NCBI RefSeq assembly: GCF_949987515.2
Contig: NW_027192650.1
Location: 2,728,001 to 2,792,000 of the forward strand
Length of the DNA: 64,000 nucleotides
DNA from: Delphinus delphis
Lineage: Eukaryota; Chordata; Mammalia; Artiodactyla; Delphinidae
Reading direction: 5' to 3'
Notes under the pieces: generated by a model
Seen by the model: the letters and a program-made list of their open reading frames with translations, nothing else
Databases searched by the model: none
What the model was told of the DNA's origin: nothing
In this document: in pieces, positions 23,690 through 37,493 of the stretch
Layout: every line of letters starts with the position of its first letter
How positions within the stretch are numbered: the first letter of the stretch is position 1
Program-made: the position numbers and the translations under genes

Positions 23690-25268
23690 GGTAAAGGTGA
23701 GTTGGGGTGCTGCATAAAACCAGAGATTGAAATGAGCACAGATAAAGTTCCTTAAGTCAAATATGGAATAGACAAGAGCTACTCCTTGCTCAATGAAATG
23801 GACTCAACACCGCATATTAAACGCCTAAGAATGTACCTGACTTGTAAGTATCTTAAAACCTATGGATTGCTATGTCTCCGAAAGAGAATCAAGCATGTGT
23901 ACAGGGGCATAAACGCAGCAGTGATAGGATTGGAGAGGTTCGGTGAGCAAATGAAGACCCTTTGAAGTCATATTGCATGGTACCCATTCCACGGGTTTCA
24001 ACTACCCAGGTTTAAGGTATTCTTCCTTCAGCTAAAACATGCATGTGGAACCTAGAGTATGATCAACCATGTGATCGGGAGACGTGTTCAAATATGTCTC
24101 AGTTTTCCTCCCCTGGTACTCGGGTGCAACATTCCAGACGCTTTACTAACACTCTCCCCACTTGGAGAGTCAGTCCCTTTAACCTCCTGTTTGGCCCAGT
24201 TTGCAATTTCTGCGGAAGATGAACAGGAATAGCGAGAACCAATGAGAGGCTAGCTGGAGGTGTCTGGACGGGCAAATTTAACTCTCATTTCCCACCAGGA
24301 AGAGGAATTAACCAAAGGCTCAGCATGCCGGGCCGGAACCAGATTAGGGCCTGAAGCCATCCTGCGGTGTTGCGGCCAGGTCACAAGAAAGCGAGTTGAA
24401 GAAAGGAGCTCAGGGGCACTGTAATTCACAAACCTGCAGAGTTATAAATGACAGCTATCGTCCAAAAATAGACTGAAGTAAGGCTGCCAAGAGGACTTGA
24501 AAGCGGGGCAGAATTGCAGGAAACCGATTTCAGGAGGTAGACTGGAATTGCATTGAAAGCATAGGAAAAGAGGCAGAACGTCCACAATGATGCACTTGGC
24601 CTAAAAGGGCGTATGCGTTTTTTCCTGAATATATTCAGGAAAAAACGCATATGCCCTTTTTGGCCAACCAAGCAAGCTTGCAAAGGAAATCTGCACTACA
24701 ATGAAGTCTCACTTCCCCCCGGTCAAAAGGGCCATCTGAAAAAAGTGTAAAATCCAGAAAGGCAGGACAGGCCATGGAGAACTGGGAGCCTTGTTATGCT
24801 GATGGGCGGGATGTAAATTGCCAACAGACACTCGGGAGAAGTGTATGGTGTTTCCTGAAACATCTAAAAAACAAAGCAACAGAGCCTAGGCACTGCCACT
24901 TATGGTCTTATAGCTTAGGGAAATTAAAATCAAAAAGACACAGCCACCCCAAAGTTTGGGACGCCTCTGTTTACAAGAACCTCATTTACAGTACAAGTTC
25001 AACATCGCAGAAAGTGAAAAATGGATAAAGAAGTTGTGGTATTTACTTACAAAGCAATATCACTCAGCAATGAAATCTATGTCATCAGGCCCTTAGCATA
25101 ACAAGGAGTGGATTCAGGTATGATGATTCTAACTGAAATAAGTCACACAGAAAAAGAAACATCATAAGATATCAGTAATACACGGAATGTAAACTTGGCT
25201 ACACAGGAACTGAATTACAGAACAGAACAGGGTCTCAAATTTAGAAAACCAACTTATGCTTGCTTAAG
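23690..25268 (+). repeat. Satellite unit 16
   Basis: Length 1,579. Palindrome at 24596-24667 is altered in both arms (GGCCTAAAAGG on the left, CATATGCCC on the right); the two changes do not compensate each other. States Q2, S2, T1. Confidence 0.95.
24774..25028 (+). pseudogene. L1 ORF2-like frame, fortuitously open in unit 16
   Basis: In unit 16 a one-base deletion (GCCTAGGCAC instead of GCCTAGGGCAC, near 24891) shifts the reading past the usual stop, so 84 codons are open from an ATG. The first half reads in the ancestral L1 ORF2 frame and contains LGRSVWCFLKHLK; the second half is out of the ancestral frame. This is a relic that shows the protein-level L1 match well, not a gene. Confidence 0.75.
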
Positions 25269-26847
25269 GGGAAAGGTGAGTTGGGGTGCTGCATAAAACC
25301 AGAGATTGAAATGAGCACAGATAAAGTTCCTTAAGTCAAATATGGAATAGACAAGAGCTACTCCTTGCTCAACGAAATGGACTCAACACCGCATATTAAA
25401 CGCCTAAGAATGTACCTGACTAGTAAGTATCTTAAAACCTATGGATTGCTATGTCTCCGAAAGAGAATCAAGCATGTGTACAGGGGCATAAACGCAGCAG
25501 TGATAGGATTGGAGACGTTCGGTGGGCAAATGAAGACCGTTTGAAGTCATATTGCATGGTACCCATTACACGGGTCTTAACTCTCCAGGTTTAAGGTATT
25601 CTTCCTTCAGCTAAAACATGCATGTGGAACCCAAGTATGATCAACCATGTGAACGGGAGACGTGTTCAAATATGTCTCAGTTTTCCTCCCCTGGTACTCG
25701 GGTGCAACATTCCAGACGCTTTACTAACACTCTCCCGACTTGGAGAGTCAGTCCCTTTAAACTCCTGTTTGGCCCAGTTTGCAATTTCTGCGGAAGATGA
25801 ACAGGAATAGCGAGAACCAATGAGAGACTAGCTGGAGGTGTCTGGACGGGCAAATTTAACTCTCATTTCCCACCAGGAAGAGGAATTAACCAAAGGCTCA
25901 GCGTGCCGTGCCGGAACCAGATTAGGGCCTGAAGCCATCCTGCGGTGTTGCGGCCAGCTCACAAGAAAGCGAGTTGAAGAAAGGAGCTCAGGGGCACTGT
26001 AATTCACAAACCTGCAGAGTTATAAATGACAGCTATCGTCCAAAAATAGACTGAAGTAAGGCTGCCAAGAGGACTTGAAAGCGGGGCAGAATTGCAGGAA
26101 ACCGATTTCAGGAGGTAGACAGGAATTGCATTGAAAGCATAGGAAAAGAGGCAGAACGTCCACAATGATGCACTTGGCCAAAAAGGGCGTATGCGTTTTT
26201 TCCTGAATATATTCAGGAAAAAACGCATACGCCCTTTTTGGCCAACCAAGCAAGCTTGCAAAGGAAATCTGCACTACAATGAAGTCTCACTTCCCCCTGG
26301 TCAAAAGGGCCATCTGAAAAAAGTGTAAAATCCAGAAAGGCAGTACAGGCCATTGAGAACTGGGAGCCTTGTTATGCTGATGGGCGGGATGTAAATTGCC
26401 AACAACCACTCGGGAGAAGTGTATGGTGTTTCCTGAAACATCTAAAAAACAAAGCAACAGAGCCTAGGGCACTTCCACTTATGGTCCTATAGCTTAGGGA
26501 AATTAAAATCAAAAAGACACAGCCACCCCAAAGTTTGGAACGGCTCTGTTTACAAGAACCTCTTTTACCGTACAAGTTCAACATCGCAGAAAGTGAAAAA
26601 TGGATAAAGAACTTGTGGTACTTACGTACAATGCAGTATCACTCAGCAATGAAATCTATGTCATCAGGCACGTAGCAGCATAATGAGTAGATTCAGATAC
26701 GATGATTCTAACTGAAATAAGTCACACAGAAAAAGAAACATCATAAGATATCACTAATACACGGAATGTAAACTTGGCTACACAGGAACTGAATTCCAAA
26801 ACAGAACAGGTTCTCAAATTTAGAAAACCAACTTATGCTTGCTTAAG
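25269..26847 (+). repeat. Satellite unit 17
   Basis: Length 1,579. Perfect palindrome at 26174-26245. Q1 with CCCGACTTGG, S1, T2. The T2 block starts at about 26609. Confidence 0.95.
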
Positions 26848-28425
26848 GGGAAAGGTGAGTTGGGTTGCTGCATAAAACCAGAGATTGAAATGAGCACAGA
26901 TAAAGTTCCTTAAGCCAAATATGGAATAGACAAGAGCCACTCCTTGCTCAACGAAATGGACTCAACACCGCATATTAAACGCCTAAGAATGTACCTGACT
27001 AGTAAGTATCTTAAAACCTATGGATTGCTATGTCTCCGAAAGAGAATCAAGCATGTGTACAGGGGCATAAACGCAGCAGTGATAGGATTGGAGAGGTTCG
27101 GTGAGCAAATGAAGACCCTTTGAAGTCATATTGCATGGTACCCATTCCACGGGTTTCAATTACCCAGGTTTTAGGTATTCTTCCTTCAGCTAAAACATGC
27201 ATGTGGAACCCAGAGTATGATCAACCATGTGATCGGGAGACGTGTTCATATATGTCTCAGTTTTCCTCCCTTGGTACTCGGGTGCAACATTCCAGACGCT
27301 TTACTAACACTCTCCCCACTTGGAGAGTCAGCGCCTTTAACCTCCTGTTTGGCACAGTTTGCAATTTCTGCGGAAGATGAACAGGAATAGCGAGAACCAA
27401 TGAGAGGCTAGCTGGAGGTGTCTGGACGGGCAAATTTAACTCTCATTTCCCAACAGGAAGAGGAAATAACCAAAGGCTCAGCGTGCCGTACCGGAACCAG
27501 ATTAGGGCCTGAAGTCATCCTGCGGTGTTGCAGCTAGGTCACAAGAAAGCGAGTTGAAGAAAGGAGCTCAGGGGCACTGTAATTCACAATCCTGCAGAGT
27601 TATAAATGACAGCTATCGTCCAAAAATAGACTGAAGTAAGGCTGCCAAGAGGACTTGAAAGCGGGGCAGAATTGCAGGAAACCGATTTCAGGAGGTAGAC
27701 TGGAATTGCATTGAAAGCATAGGAAAAGAGGCAGAACGTCCACAATGATGCACTTGGCCAAAAAGGGCGTATGCGTTTTTTCCTGAATATATTCAGGAAA
27801 AAACGCATACGCCCTTTTTGGCCAACCAAGCAAGCTTGCAAAGGAAATCTGCACTACAATGAAGTCTCACTTCCCCCCGGTCAAAAGGGCCATCTGAAAA
27901 AAGTGTAAAATCCAGAAAGGCAGGACAGGCCATGGAGAACTGGGAGCCTTGTTATGCTGATGGGCGGGATGTAAATTGCCAACAACCACTCGGGAGAAGT
28001 GTATGGTGTTTCCTGAAACATCTAAAAAACAAAGCAACAGAACCTAGGGCACTTCCACTTATGGTCCTATAGATTAGGGAAATTAAAATCAAAAAGACAC
28101 AGCCACCCCAAAGTTTGGAACGGCTCTGTTTACAAGAACCTCGTTTACAGTACAAGTTCAACATCGCAGAAAGTGAAAAATGGAAAGAAGTTGTGGTATT
28201 TACTTACAAAGCAATATCACTCAGCAATGAAATCTGTGTCATCAGGCCCTTAGCAGCACAATGAGTGGATTCAGGTATGATGATTCTAACTGAAGTAAGT
28301 CACACAGAAAAAGAAACATCATAAGATATCAGTAATACACGGAATGTAAACTTGGCTACACAGGAACTGAATTACAGAACAGAACAGGGTCTCAAATTTA
28401 GAAAACCAACTTATGCTTGCTTAAG
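26848..28425 (+). repeat. Satellite unit 18
   Basis: Length 1,578. Perfect palindrome at 27754-27825. State Q3, S1, T1. Carries a two-base deletion (TGGAAAGAAG for TGGATAAAGAAG) near 28184, shared only with unit 31. Confidence 0.95.
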
Positions 28426-29594
28426 GGTAAAGGTGAGTTGGGGTGCTGCATAAAACCAGAGATTGAAATGAGCACAGATAAAGTTCCTTAAGTCAAATAT
28501 GGAATAGACAAGAGCTACTCCTTGCTCAACGAAATGGACTCAACACCGCATATTAAACGCCTAAGAATGTACCTGACTAGTAAGTATCTTAAAACCTATG
28601 GATTGCTATGTCTCCGAAAGAGAATCAAGCATGTGTACAGGGGCATAAAAGCAGCAGTGATAGGATTGGAGAGGTTCGGTGAGCAAATGAAGACCCTTTG
28701 AAGTCATATTGCATGGTACCCATTCCACGGGTCTCAACTCTCCAGGTTTAAGGTATTCTTCCTTCAGCTAAAACATGCATGTGGAACCCAAGTATGATCA
28801 ACCATGTGAACGGGAGACGTGTTCAAATATGTCTCAGTTTTCCTCCCCTGGTACTCGGGTGCAACATTCCAGACGCTTTACTAACACTCTCCCCACTTGG
28901 AGAGTCAGCGCCTTTAACCTCCTGTTTGGCCCAGTTTGCAATTTCTGCGGAAGATGAACAGGAATAAAAAACGCATACGCCCTTTTTGGCCAACCAAGCA
29001 AGCTTGCAAAGGAAATCTGCACTACAATGAAGTCTCACTTCCCCCCGGTCAAAAGGGCCATGTGAAAAAAGTGTAAAATCCAGAAAGGCAGGACAGGCCA
29101 TGGAGAACTGGGAGCCTTGTTATGCTGATGGGCGGGATGTAAATTGCCAACAACCACTCGGGAGAAGTGTATGGTGTTTCCTGAAACATCTAAAAAACAA
29201 AGCAACAGAACCTAGGGCACTTCCACTTATGGTCCTATAGATTAGGGAAATTAAAATCAAAAAGACACAGCCACCCCAAAGTTTGGAACGGCTCTGTTTA
29301 CAAGAACCTCGTTTACAGTACAAGTTCAACATCACAGAAAGTGAAAAATGGATAAAGAAGTTGTGGTATTTACTTACAAAGCAATATCACTCAGCAATGA
29401 AATCTGTGTCATCAGGCCCTTAGCAGCACAATGAGTGGATTCAGGTATGATGATTCTAACTGAAGTAAGTCACACAGAAAAAGAAACATCATAAGATATC
29501 AGTAATACACGGAATGTAAACTTGGCTACACAGGAACTGAATTACAGAACAGAACAGGGTCTCAAATTTAGAAAACCAACTATGCTTGCTTAAG
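28426..29594 (+). repeat. Satellite unit 19, internally deleted
   Basis: Length 1,169. About 409 bp are missing relative to unit 1 (equivalent to offsets 541-949). The junction at 28965/28966 joins CAGGAAT directly to the A6 run of the palindrome's right arm; only 28 bases of that arm remain (28966-28993). A further single-base loss lies at about 29580 (CAACTATGC). States Q1, S1, T1. Confidence 0.95.
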
Positions 29595-31174
29595 GGTAAA
29601 GGTGAGTTGGGGTGCTGCATAAAACCAGAGATTGAAATGAGCACAGATAAAGTTCCTTAAGTCAAATATGGAATAGACAAGAGCTACTCCTTGCTCAACG
29701 AAATGGACTCAACACCGCATATTAAACGCCTGAGAATGTGCCTGACTAGTAAGTATCTTAAAACCTATGGATTGCTATGTCTCCGAAAGAGAATCAAGCA
29801 TGTGTACAGGGGCATAAACGCAGCAGTGATAGGATTGGAGAGGTTCGGTGAGCAAATGAAGACCCTTTGAAGTCATATTGCATGGTACCCATTCCACGGG
29901 TTTCAACTACCCAGGTTTAAGGTATTCTTCCTTCAGCTAAAACATGCATGTGGAACCTAGAGTATGATCAACCATGTGATCGGGAGACGTGTTCAAATAT
30001 GTCTCAGTTTTCCTCCCCTGGTACTCGGGTGCAACATTCCAGACGCTTTACTAACACTCTCCCCACTTGGAGAGTCAGTCCCTTTAACCTCCTGTTTGGC
30101 CCAGTTTGCAATTTCTGCGGAAGATGAACAGGAATAGCGAGAACCAATGAGAGGCTAGCTGGAGGTGTCTGGTCGGGCAAATTTAACTCTCATTTCCCAC
30201 CAGGAAGAGGAATTAACCAAAGGCTCAGCATGCCGGGCCGGAAACAGTTTAGGGCCTGAAGCCATCCTGTGGTGTTGCGGCCAGGTCACAAGAAAGCGAG
30301 TTGAAGAAAGGAGCTCAGGGGCACTGTAATTCACAAACCTGCAGAGTTATAAATGACAGCTATCGTCCAAAAATAGACTGAAGTAAGGCTGCCAAGAGGA
30401 CTTGAAATCGGGGCAGAATTGCAGGAAACCGATTTCAGGAGGTAGACTGGAATTGCATTGAAAGCATAGGAAAAGAGGCAAAACGTCCACAATGATGCAC
30501 TTGGCCAAAAAGGGCGTATGCGTTTTTTCCTGAATATATTCAGGAAAAAACGCATACGCCCTTTTTGGCCAACCAAGCAAGCTTGCAAAGGAAATCTGCA
30601 CTACAATGAAGTCTCACTTCCCCCCGGTCAAAAGGGCCATCTGAAAAAAGTGTAAAATCCAGAAAGGCAGGACAGGCCATGGAGAACAGGGAGCCTTGTT
30701 ATGCTGATGGGCGGGATGTAAATTGCCAACAACCACTCGGGAGAAGTGTATGGTGTTTCCTGAAACATCTAAAAAACAAAGCAACAGAACCTAGGGCACT
30801 TCCACTTATGGTCCTATAGCTTAGGGAAATTAAAATCAAAAAGACACAGCCACCCCAAAGTTTGGAACGGCTCTGTTTACAAGAACCTCGTTTACAGTAC
30901 AACTTCAACATCGCAGAAAGTGAAAAATGGATAAAGAAGTTGTGGTATTCACTTACAAAGCAATATCACTCAGCAATGAAATCTATGTCATCAGGCCCTT
31001 AGCAGCACAATGAGTGGATTCAGGTATGATGATTCTAACTGAAATAAGTCACACAGAAAAAGAAACATCATAAGATATCAGTAATACACGGAATGGAAAC
31101 TTGGCTACAGAGGAACTGAATTACAGAACAGAACAGGGTCTCAAATTTAGAAAACCAACTTATGCTTGCTTAAG
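29595..31174 (+). repeat. Satellite unit 20
   Basis: Length 1,580. Perfect palindrome at 30501-30572. States Q2, S1, T1 with GGTATTCAC. Private change AGGCAAAACG just before the palindrome. Confidence 0.95.
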
Positions 31175-32754
31175 GGTAAAGGTGAGTTGGGGTGCTGCAT
31201 AAAACCAGAGATTGAAATGAGCACAGATAAAGTTCCTTAAGCCAAATATGGAATAGACAAGAGCCACTCCTTGCTCAACGAAATGGACTCAACACCGCAT
31301 ATTAAACGCCTAAGAATGTACCTGACTAGTAAGTATCTTAAAACCTATGGATTGCTATGTCTCCGAAAGAGAATCAAGCATGTGTACAGGGGAATAAACG
31401 CAGCAGTGATAGGATTGGAGAGGTTCGGTGAGAAAATGAAGACCCTTTGAAGTCATATTGCATGGTACCCATTCCACGGGTTTCAATTACCCAGGTTTTA
31501 GGTATTCTTCCTTCAGCTAAAACAGGCATGTGGAACCCAGAGTATGATCAACCATGTGATCGGCAGACGTGTTCAAATATGTCTCAGTTTTCCTCCCCTG
31601 GTACTCGGGTGCAACATTCCAGACGCTTTACTAACACTCGCCCCACTTGGAGAGTCAGTGCCTTTAACCTCCTGTTTGGCCCAGTTTGCAATTTCTGCGG
31701 AAGATGAACAGGAATAGCGAGAACCAATGAGAGGCTAGCTGGAGGTGTCTGGACGGGCAAATTTAACTCTCATTTCCCACCAGGAAGAGGAATTAACCAA
31801 AGGCTCAGCATGCCGGGCCGGATCCAGATTAGGGCCTGAAGCCATCCTGCGGTGTTGCGGCCAGGTCACAAGAAAGCGAGTTGAAGAAAGGAGCTCAGGG
31901 GCACTGTAATTCACAAACCTGCAGAGTTATAAATGACAGCTATCGTCCAAAAATAGACTGAAGTAAGGCTGCCAAGAGGACTTGAAAGCGGGGCAGAATT
32001 GCAGGAAACCGATTTCAGGAGGTAGCCTGGAATTGCATTGAAAGCATAGGAAAAGAGGCAGAACGTCCACAATGATGCACTTGGCCAAAAAGGGCGTATG
32101 CGTTTTTTCCTGAATATATTCAGGAAAAAACGCATACGCCCTTTTTGGCCAACCAAGCAAGCTTGCAAAGGAAATCTGCACTACAATGAAGTCTCACTTC
32201 CCCCCGGTCAAAAGGGCCATCTGAAAAAAGTGTAAAATCCAGAAAGGCAGGACAGGCCATGGAGAACTGGGAGCCTTGTTATGCTGATGGGCGGGATGTA
32301 AATTGCCAACAGACACTCGGGAGAAGTGTATGGTGTTTCCTGAAACATCTAAAAAACAAAGCAACAGAGCCTAGGGCACTGCCACTTATGGTCCTATAGC
32401 TTAGGGAAATTAAAATCAAAAAGACACAGCCACCCCAAAGTTTGGGACGCCTCTGTTTACAAGAACCTCGTTTACAGTACAAGTTCAACATCGCAGAAAG
32501 TGAAAAATGGATAAAGAAGTTGTGGTATTTACTTACAAAGCAATATCACTCAGCAATGAAATCTATGTCATCAGGCCCTTAGCATCACAATGAGTGGATT
32601 CAGGTATGATGATTCTAACTGAAGTAAGTCACACAGAAAAAGAAACATCATAAGATATCAGTAATACACGGAATGTAAACTTGGCTACACAGGAACTGAA
32701 TTACAGAACAGAACAGGGTCTCAAATTTAGAAAACCAACTTATGCTTGCTTAAG
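31175..32754 (+). repeat. Satellite unit 21
   Basis: Length 1,580. Perfect palindrome at 32081-32152. State Q3 with AACAGGCATG, shared with unit 23. S2, T1. Carries GAGCCACTCC at its start although the preceding unit has no T2 block. Confidence 0.95.
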
Positions 32755-34333
32755 GGGAAAGGTGAGTTGGGGTGCTGCATAAAACCAGAGATTGAAATGA
32801 GCACAGATAAAGTTCCTTAAGTCAAATATGGAATAGACAAGAGCTACTCCTTGCTCAACGAAATGGACTCAACACCGCATATTAAACGCCTAAGAATGTA
32901 CCTGACTAGTAAGTATCTTAAAACCTATGGATTGCTATGTCTCCGAAAGAGAATCAAGCATGTGTACAGATGCATAAACGCAGCAGTGATAGGATTGGAG
33001 ACGTTCGGTGAGCAAATGAAGACCCTTTGAATTCATATTACATGGTACCCATTACACGGGTCTTAACTCTCCAGGTTTAAAGTATTCTTCCTTCAGCTAA
33101 AACATGCATGTGGAACCCAAGTATGATCAACCATGTGAACGGGAGACGTGTTCAAATATGTCTCAGTTTTCCTCCCCTGGTACTCGAGTGCAACATTCCA
33201 GACGCTTTACTAACACTCTCCCCACTTGGAGAGTCAGTCCCTTTAAACTCCTGTTTGGCCCAGTTTGCAATTTCTGCGGAAGATGAACAGGAATAGCGAG
33301 AACCAATGAGAGACTAGCTGGAGGTGTCTGGACGGGCAAATTTAACTCTCATTTCCCACCAGGAAGAGGAATTAACCAAAGGCTCAGCGTGCCGTGCCGG
33401 AACCAGATTAGGGCCTGAAGCCATCCTGCGGTGTTGCGGCCAGCTCAAAAGAAAGCGAGTTGAAGAAAGGAGCTCAGGGGCACTGTAATTCACAAACCTG
33501 CAGAGTTATAAATGACAGCTATCGTCCAAAAATAGACTGAAGTAAGGCTGCCAAGAGGACTTGAAAGCGGGGCAGAATTGCAGGAAACCGATTTCAGGAG
33601 GTAGACTGGAATTGCATTGAAAGCATAGGAAAAGAGGCAGAACGTCCACAATGATGCACTTGGCCAAAAAGGGCGTATGCGTTTTTTCCTGAATATATTC
33701 AGGAAAAAACGCATACGCCCTTTTTGGCCAACCAAGCAAGCTTGCAAAGGAAATCTGCACTACAATGAAGTCTCACTTCCCCCTGGTCAAAAGGGCCATC
33801 TGAAAAAAGTGTAAAATCAAGAAAGGCAGGACAGGCCATGGAGAACTGGGAGCCTTGTTATGCTGATGGGCGGGATGTAAATTGCCAACAGACACTTGGG
33901 AGAAGTGTATGGTGTTTCCTGAAACATCTAAAAAACAAAGCAACAGAGCCTAGGGCACTTCCACTTATGGTCCTATAGCTTAGGGAAATTAAAATCAAAA
34001 AGACACAGCCACCCCAAAGTTTGGAACGGCTCTGTTTACAAGAACCTCGTTTACAGTACAAGTTCAACATCGCAGAAAGTGAAAAATGGATAAAGAACTT
34101 GTGGTACTTACGTACAATGCAGTATCACTCAGCAATGAAATCTATGTCATCAGGCACGTAGCAGCATAATGAGTAGATTCAGGTACGATGATTCTAACTG
34201 AAATAAGTCACACAGAAAAAGAAACATCATAAGATATCACTAATACACGGAATGTAAACTTGGCTACACAGGAACTGAATTCCAAAACAGAACAGGTTCT
34301 CAAATTTAGAAAACCAACTTATGCTTGCTTAAG
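32755..34333 (+). repeat. Satellite unit 22
   Basis: Length 1,579. Perfect palindrome at 33660-33731. Q1 with TTTAAACTCC, S1, T2. The T2 block starts at about 34095. Confidence 0.95.
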
Positions 34334-35913
34334 GGGAAAGGTGAGTTGGGTTGCTGCATAAAACCAGAGATTGAAATGAGCACAGATAAAGTTCCTTAAG
34401 CCAAATATGGAATAGACAAGAGCCACTCCTTGCTCAACGAAATGGACTCAACACCGCATATTAAACGCCTAAGAATGTACCTGACTAGTAAGTATCTTAA
34501 AACCTATGGATTGCTATGTCTCCGAAAGAGAATCAAGCATGTGTACAGGGGCATAAACGCAGCAGTGATAGGATTGGAGAGGTTCGGTGAGCAAATGAAG
34601 ACCCTTTGAAGTCATATTGCATGGTACCCATTCCACGGGTTTCAATTACCCAGGTTTTAGGTATTCTTCCTTCAGCTAAAACAGGCATGTGGAACCCAGA
34701 GTATGATCAACCATGTGATCGGGAGACGTGTTCAAATATGTCTCAGTTTTCCTCCCCTGGTACTCGGGTGCAACATTCCAGACGCTTTACTAACACTCTC
34801 CCCACTTGGAGAGTCAGCGCCTTTAACCTCCTGTTTGGCACAGTTTGCAATTTCTGCGGAAGATGAACAGGAATAGCGAGAACCAATGAGAGGCTAGCTG
34901 GAGGTGTCTGGACGGGCAAATTTAACTCTCATTTCCTAACAGGAAGAGGAAATAACCAAAGGCTCAGCGTGCCGTACCGGAACCAGATTAGGGCCTGAAG
35001 CCATCCTGCGGTGTTGCGGCCAGCTCAAAAGAAAGCGAGTTGAAGAAAGGAGCTCAGGGGCACTGTAATTCACAAACCTGCAGAGTTATAAATGACAGCT
35101 ATCATCCAAAAATAGACTGAAGTAAGGCTGCCAAGAGGACTTGAAAGCGGGGCAGAATTGCAGGAAACCGATTTCAGGAGGTAGACTGGAATTGCATTGA
35201 AAGCATAGGAAAAGAGGCAGAACGTCCACAATGATGCACTTGGCCAAAAAGGGCGTATGCGTTTTTTCCTGAATATATTCAGGAAAAAACGCATACGCCC
35301 TTTTTGGCCAACCAAGCAAGCTTGCAAAGGAAATCTGCACTACAATGAAGTCTCACTTCCCCCCGGTCAAAAGGGCCATCTGAAAAAAGTGTAAAATCCA
35401 GAAAGGCAGGACAGGCCATGGAGAACTGGGAGCCTTGTTATGCTGATGGGCGGGATGTAAATTGCCAACAACCACTCGGGAGAACTGTATGGTGTTTCCT
35501 GAAACATCTAAAAAACAAAGCAACAGAGCCTAGGGCACTGCCACTTATGGTCTTATAGCTTAGGGAAATTAAAATCAAAAAGACACAGCCACCCCAAAGT
35601 TTGGGACGCCTCTGTTTACAAGAACCTCGTTTCCAGTACAAGTTCAACATCACAGAAAGTGAAAAATGGATAAAGAAGTTGTGGTATTTACTTACAAAGC
35701 AATATCACTCAGCAATGAAATCTATGTCATCAGGCCCTTAGCATCACAATGAGTGGATTCAGGTATGATGATTCTAACTGAAATAAGTCACACAGAAAAA
35801 GAAACATCATAAGATATCAGTAATACACGGAATGTAAACTTGGCTACACAGGAACTGAATTACAGAAGAGAACAGGGACTCAAATTTAGAAAACCAACTT
35901 ATGCTTGCTTAAG
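34334..35913 (+). repeat. Satellite unit 23
   Basis: Length 1,580. Perfect palindrome at 35240-35311. State Q3, S2, T1. Private CGTTTCCAGTAC near 35630 is shared with unit 35. Confidence 0.95.
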
Positions 35914-37493
35914 GGGAAAGGTGAGTTGGGGTGCTGCATAAAACCAGACATTGAAATGAGCACAGATAAAGTTCCTTAAGCCAAATATGGAATAGACAAG
36001 AGCTACTCCTTGCTCAACGAAATGGACTCAACACCGCATATTAAACGTCTAAGAATGTACCTGACTAGTAAGTATCTTAAAACCTATGGATTGCTATGTC
36101 TCCGAAAGAGAATCAAGCATGTGTACAGGGGCATAAACGCAGCAGTGATAGGATTGGAGAGGTTCGGTGAGCAAATGAAGACCCTTTGAAGTCATATTGC
36201 ATGGTACCCATTACACGGGTCTTAACTCTCCAGGTTTAAGGTATTCTTCCTTCAGCTAAAACATGCATGTGGAACCCAAGTATGATCAACCATGTGAACG
36301 GGAGACGTGTTCAAATATGTCTCAGTTTTCCTCCCCTGGTACTCGGGTGCAACATTCCAGACGCTTTACTAACACTCTCCCCACTTGGAGAGTCAGCGCC
36401 TTTAACCTCCTGTTTGGCCCAGTTTTGCAATTTCTGTGGAAGATTAACAGGAATAGCGAGAACCAATGAGAGACTAGCTGGAGGTGTTTGGACGGGCAAA
36501 TTTAACTCTCATTTCCCACCAGGAAGAGGAAATAACCAAAGGCTCAGCGTGCCGTGCCGGAACCAGATTAGGGCCTGAAGCCATCCTGCGGTGTTGCGGC
36601 CAGGTCACAAGAAAGCAAGTTGAAGAAAGGAGCTCAGGGGCACTGTAATTCACAAACCTGCAGAGTTATAAATGACAGCTATCGTCCAAAAATAGACTGA
36701 AGTAAGGCTGCCAAGAGGACTTGAAAGCGGGGCAGAATTGCAGGAAACCGATTTCAGGAGGTAGACTGGAATTGCATTGAAAGCATAGGAAAAGAGGCAG
36801 AACGTCCACAATGATGCACTTGGCCAAAAAGGGCGTATGCGTTTTTTCCTGAATATATTCAGGAAAAAACGCATACGCCCTTTTTGGCCAACCAAGCAAG
36901 CTTGCAAAGGAAATCTGCACTACAATGAAGTCTCACTTCCCCCCGGTCAAAAGAGCCATCTGAAAAAAGTGTAAAATCCAGAAAGGCAGGACAGGCCATG
37001 GAGAACTGGGAGCCTTGTTATGCTGATGGGCGGGATGTAAATTGCCAACAACCACTCGGGAGAAGTGTATGGTGTTTCCTGAAACATCTAAAAAACAAAG
37101 CAACAGAACCTAGGGCACTTCCACTTATGGTCCTATAGCTTAGGGAAATTAAAATCAAAAAGACACAGCCACCCCAAAGTTTGGAACGGCTCTGTTTACA
37201 AGAACCTCGTTTACAGTACAAGTTCAACATCGCAGAAAGTGAAAAATGGATAAAGAAGTTGTGGTATTTACTTACAAAGCAATATCACTCAGCAATGAAA
37301 TCTGTGTCATCAGGCCCTTAGCAGCACAATGAGTGGATTCAGGTATGATGATTCTAACTGAAGTAAGTCACACAGAAAAAGAAACATCATAAGATATCAG
37401 TAATACACGGAATGTAAACTTGGCTACACAGGAACTGAATTACAGAACAGAACAGGGTCTCAAATTTAGAAAACCAACTTATGCTTGCTTAAG
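35914..37493 (+). repeat. Satellite unit 24
   Basis: Length 1,580. Perfect palindrome at 36820-36891. States Q1, S1, T1. An extra T near 36424 (CAGTTTTGC) and GAAGATTAAC nearby open a chance 103-codon frame; GAAGATTAAC is shared with unit 33. Confidence 0.95.
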
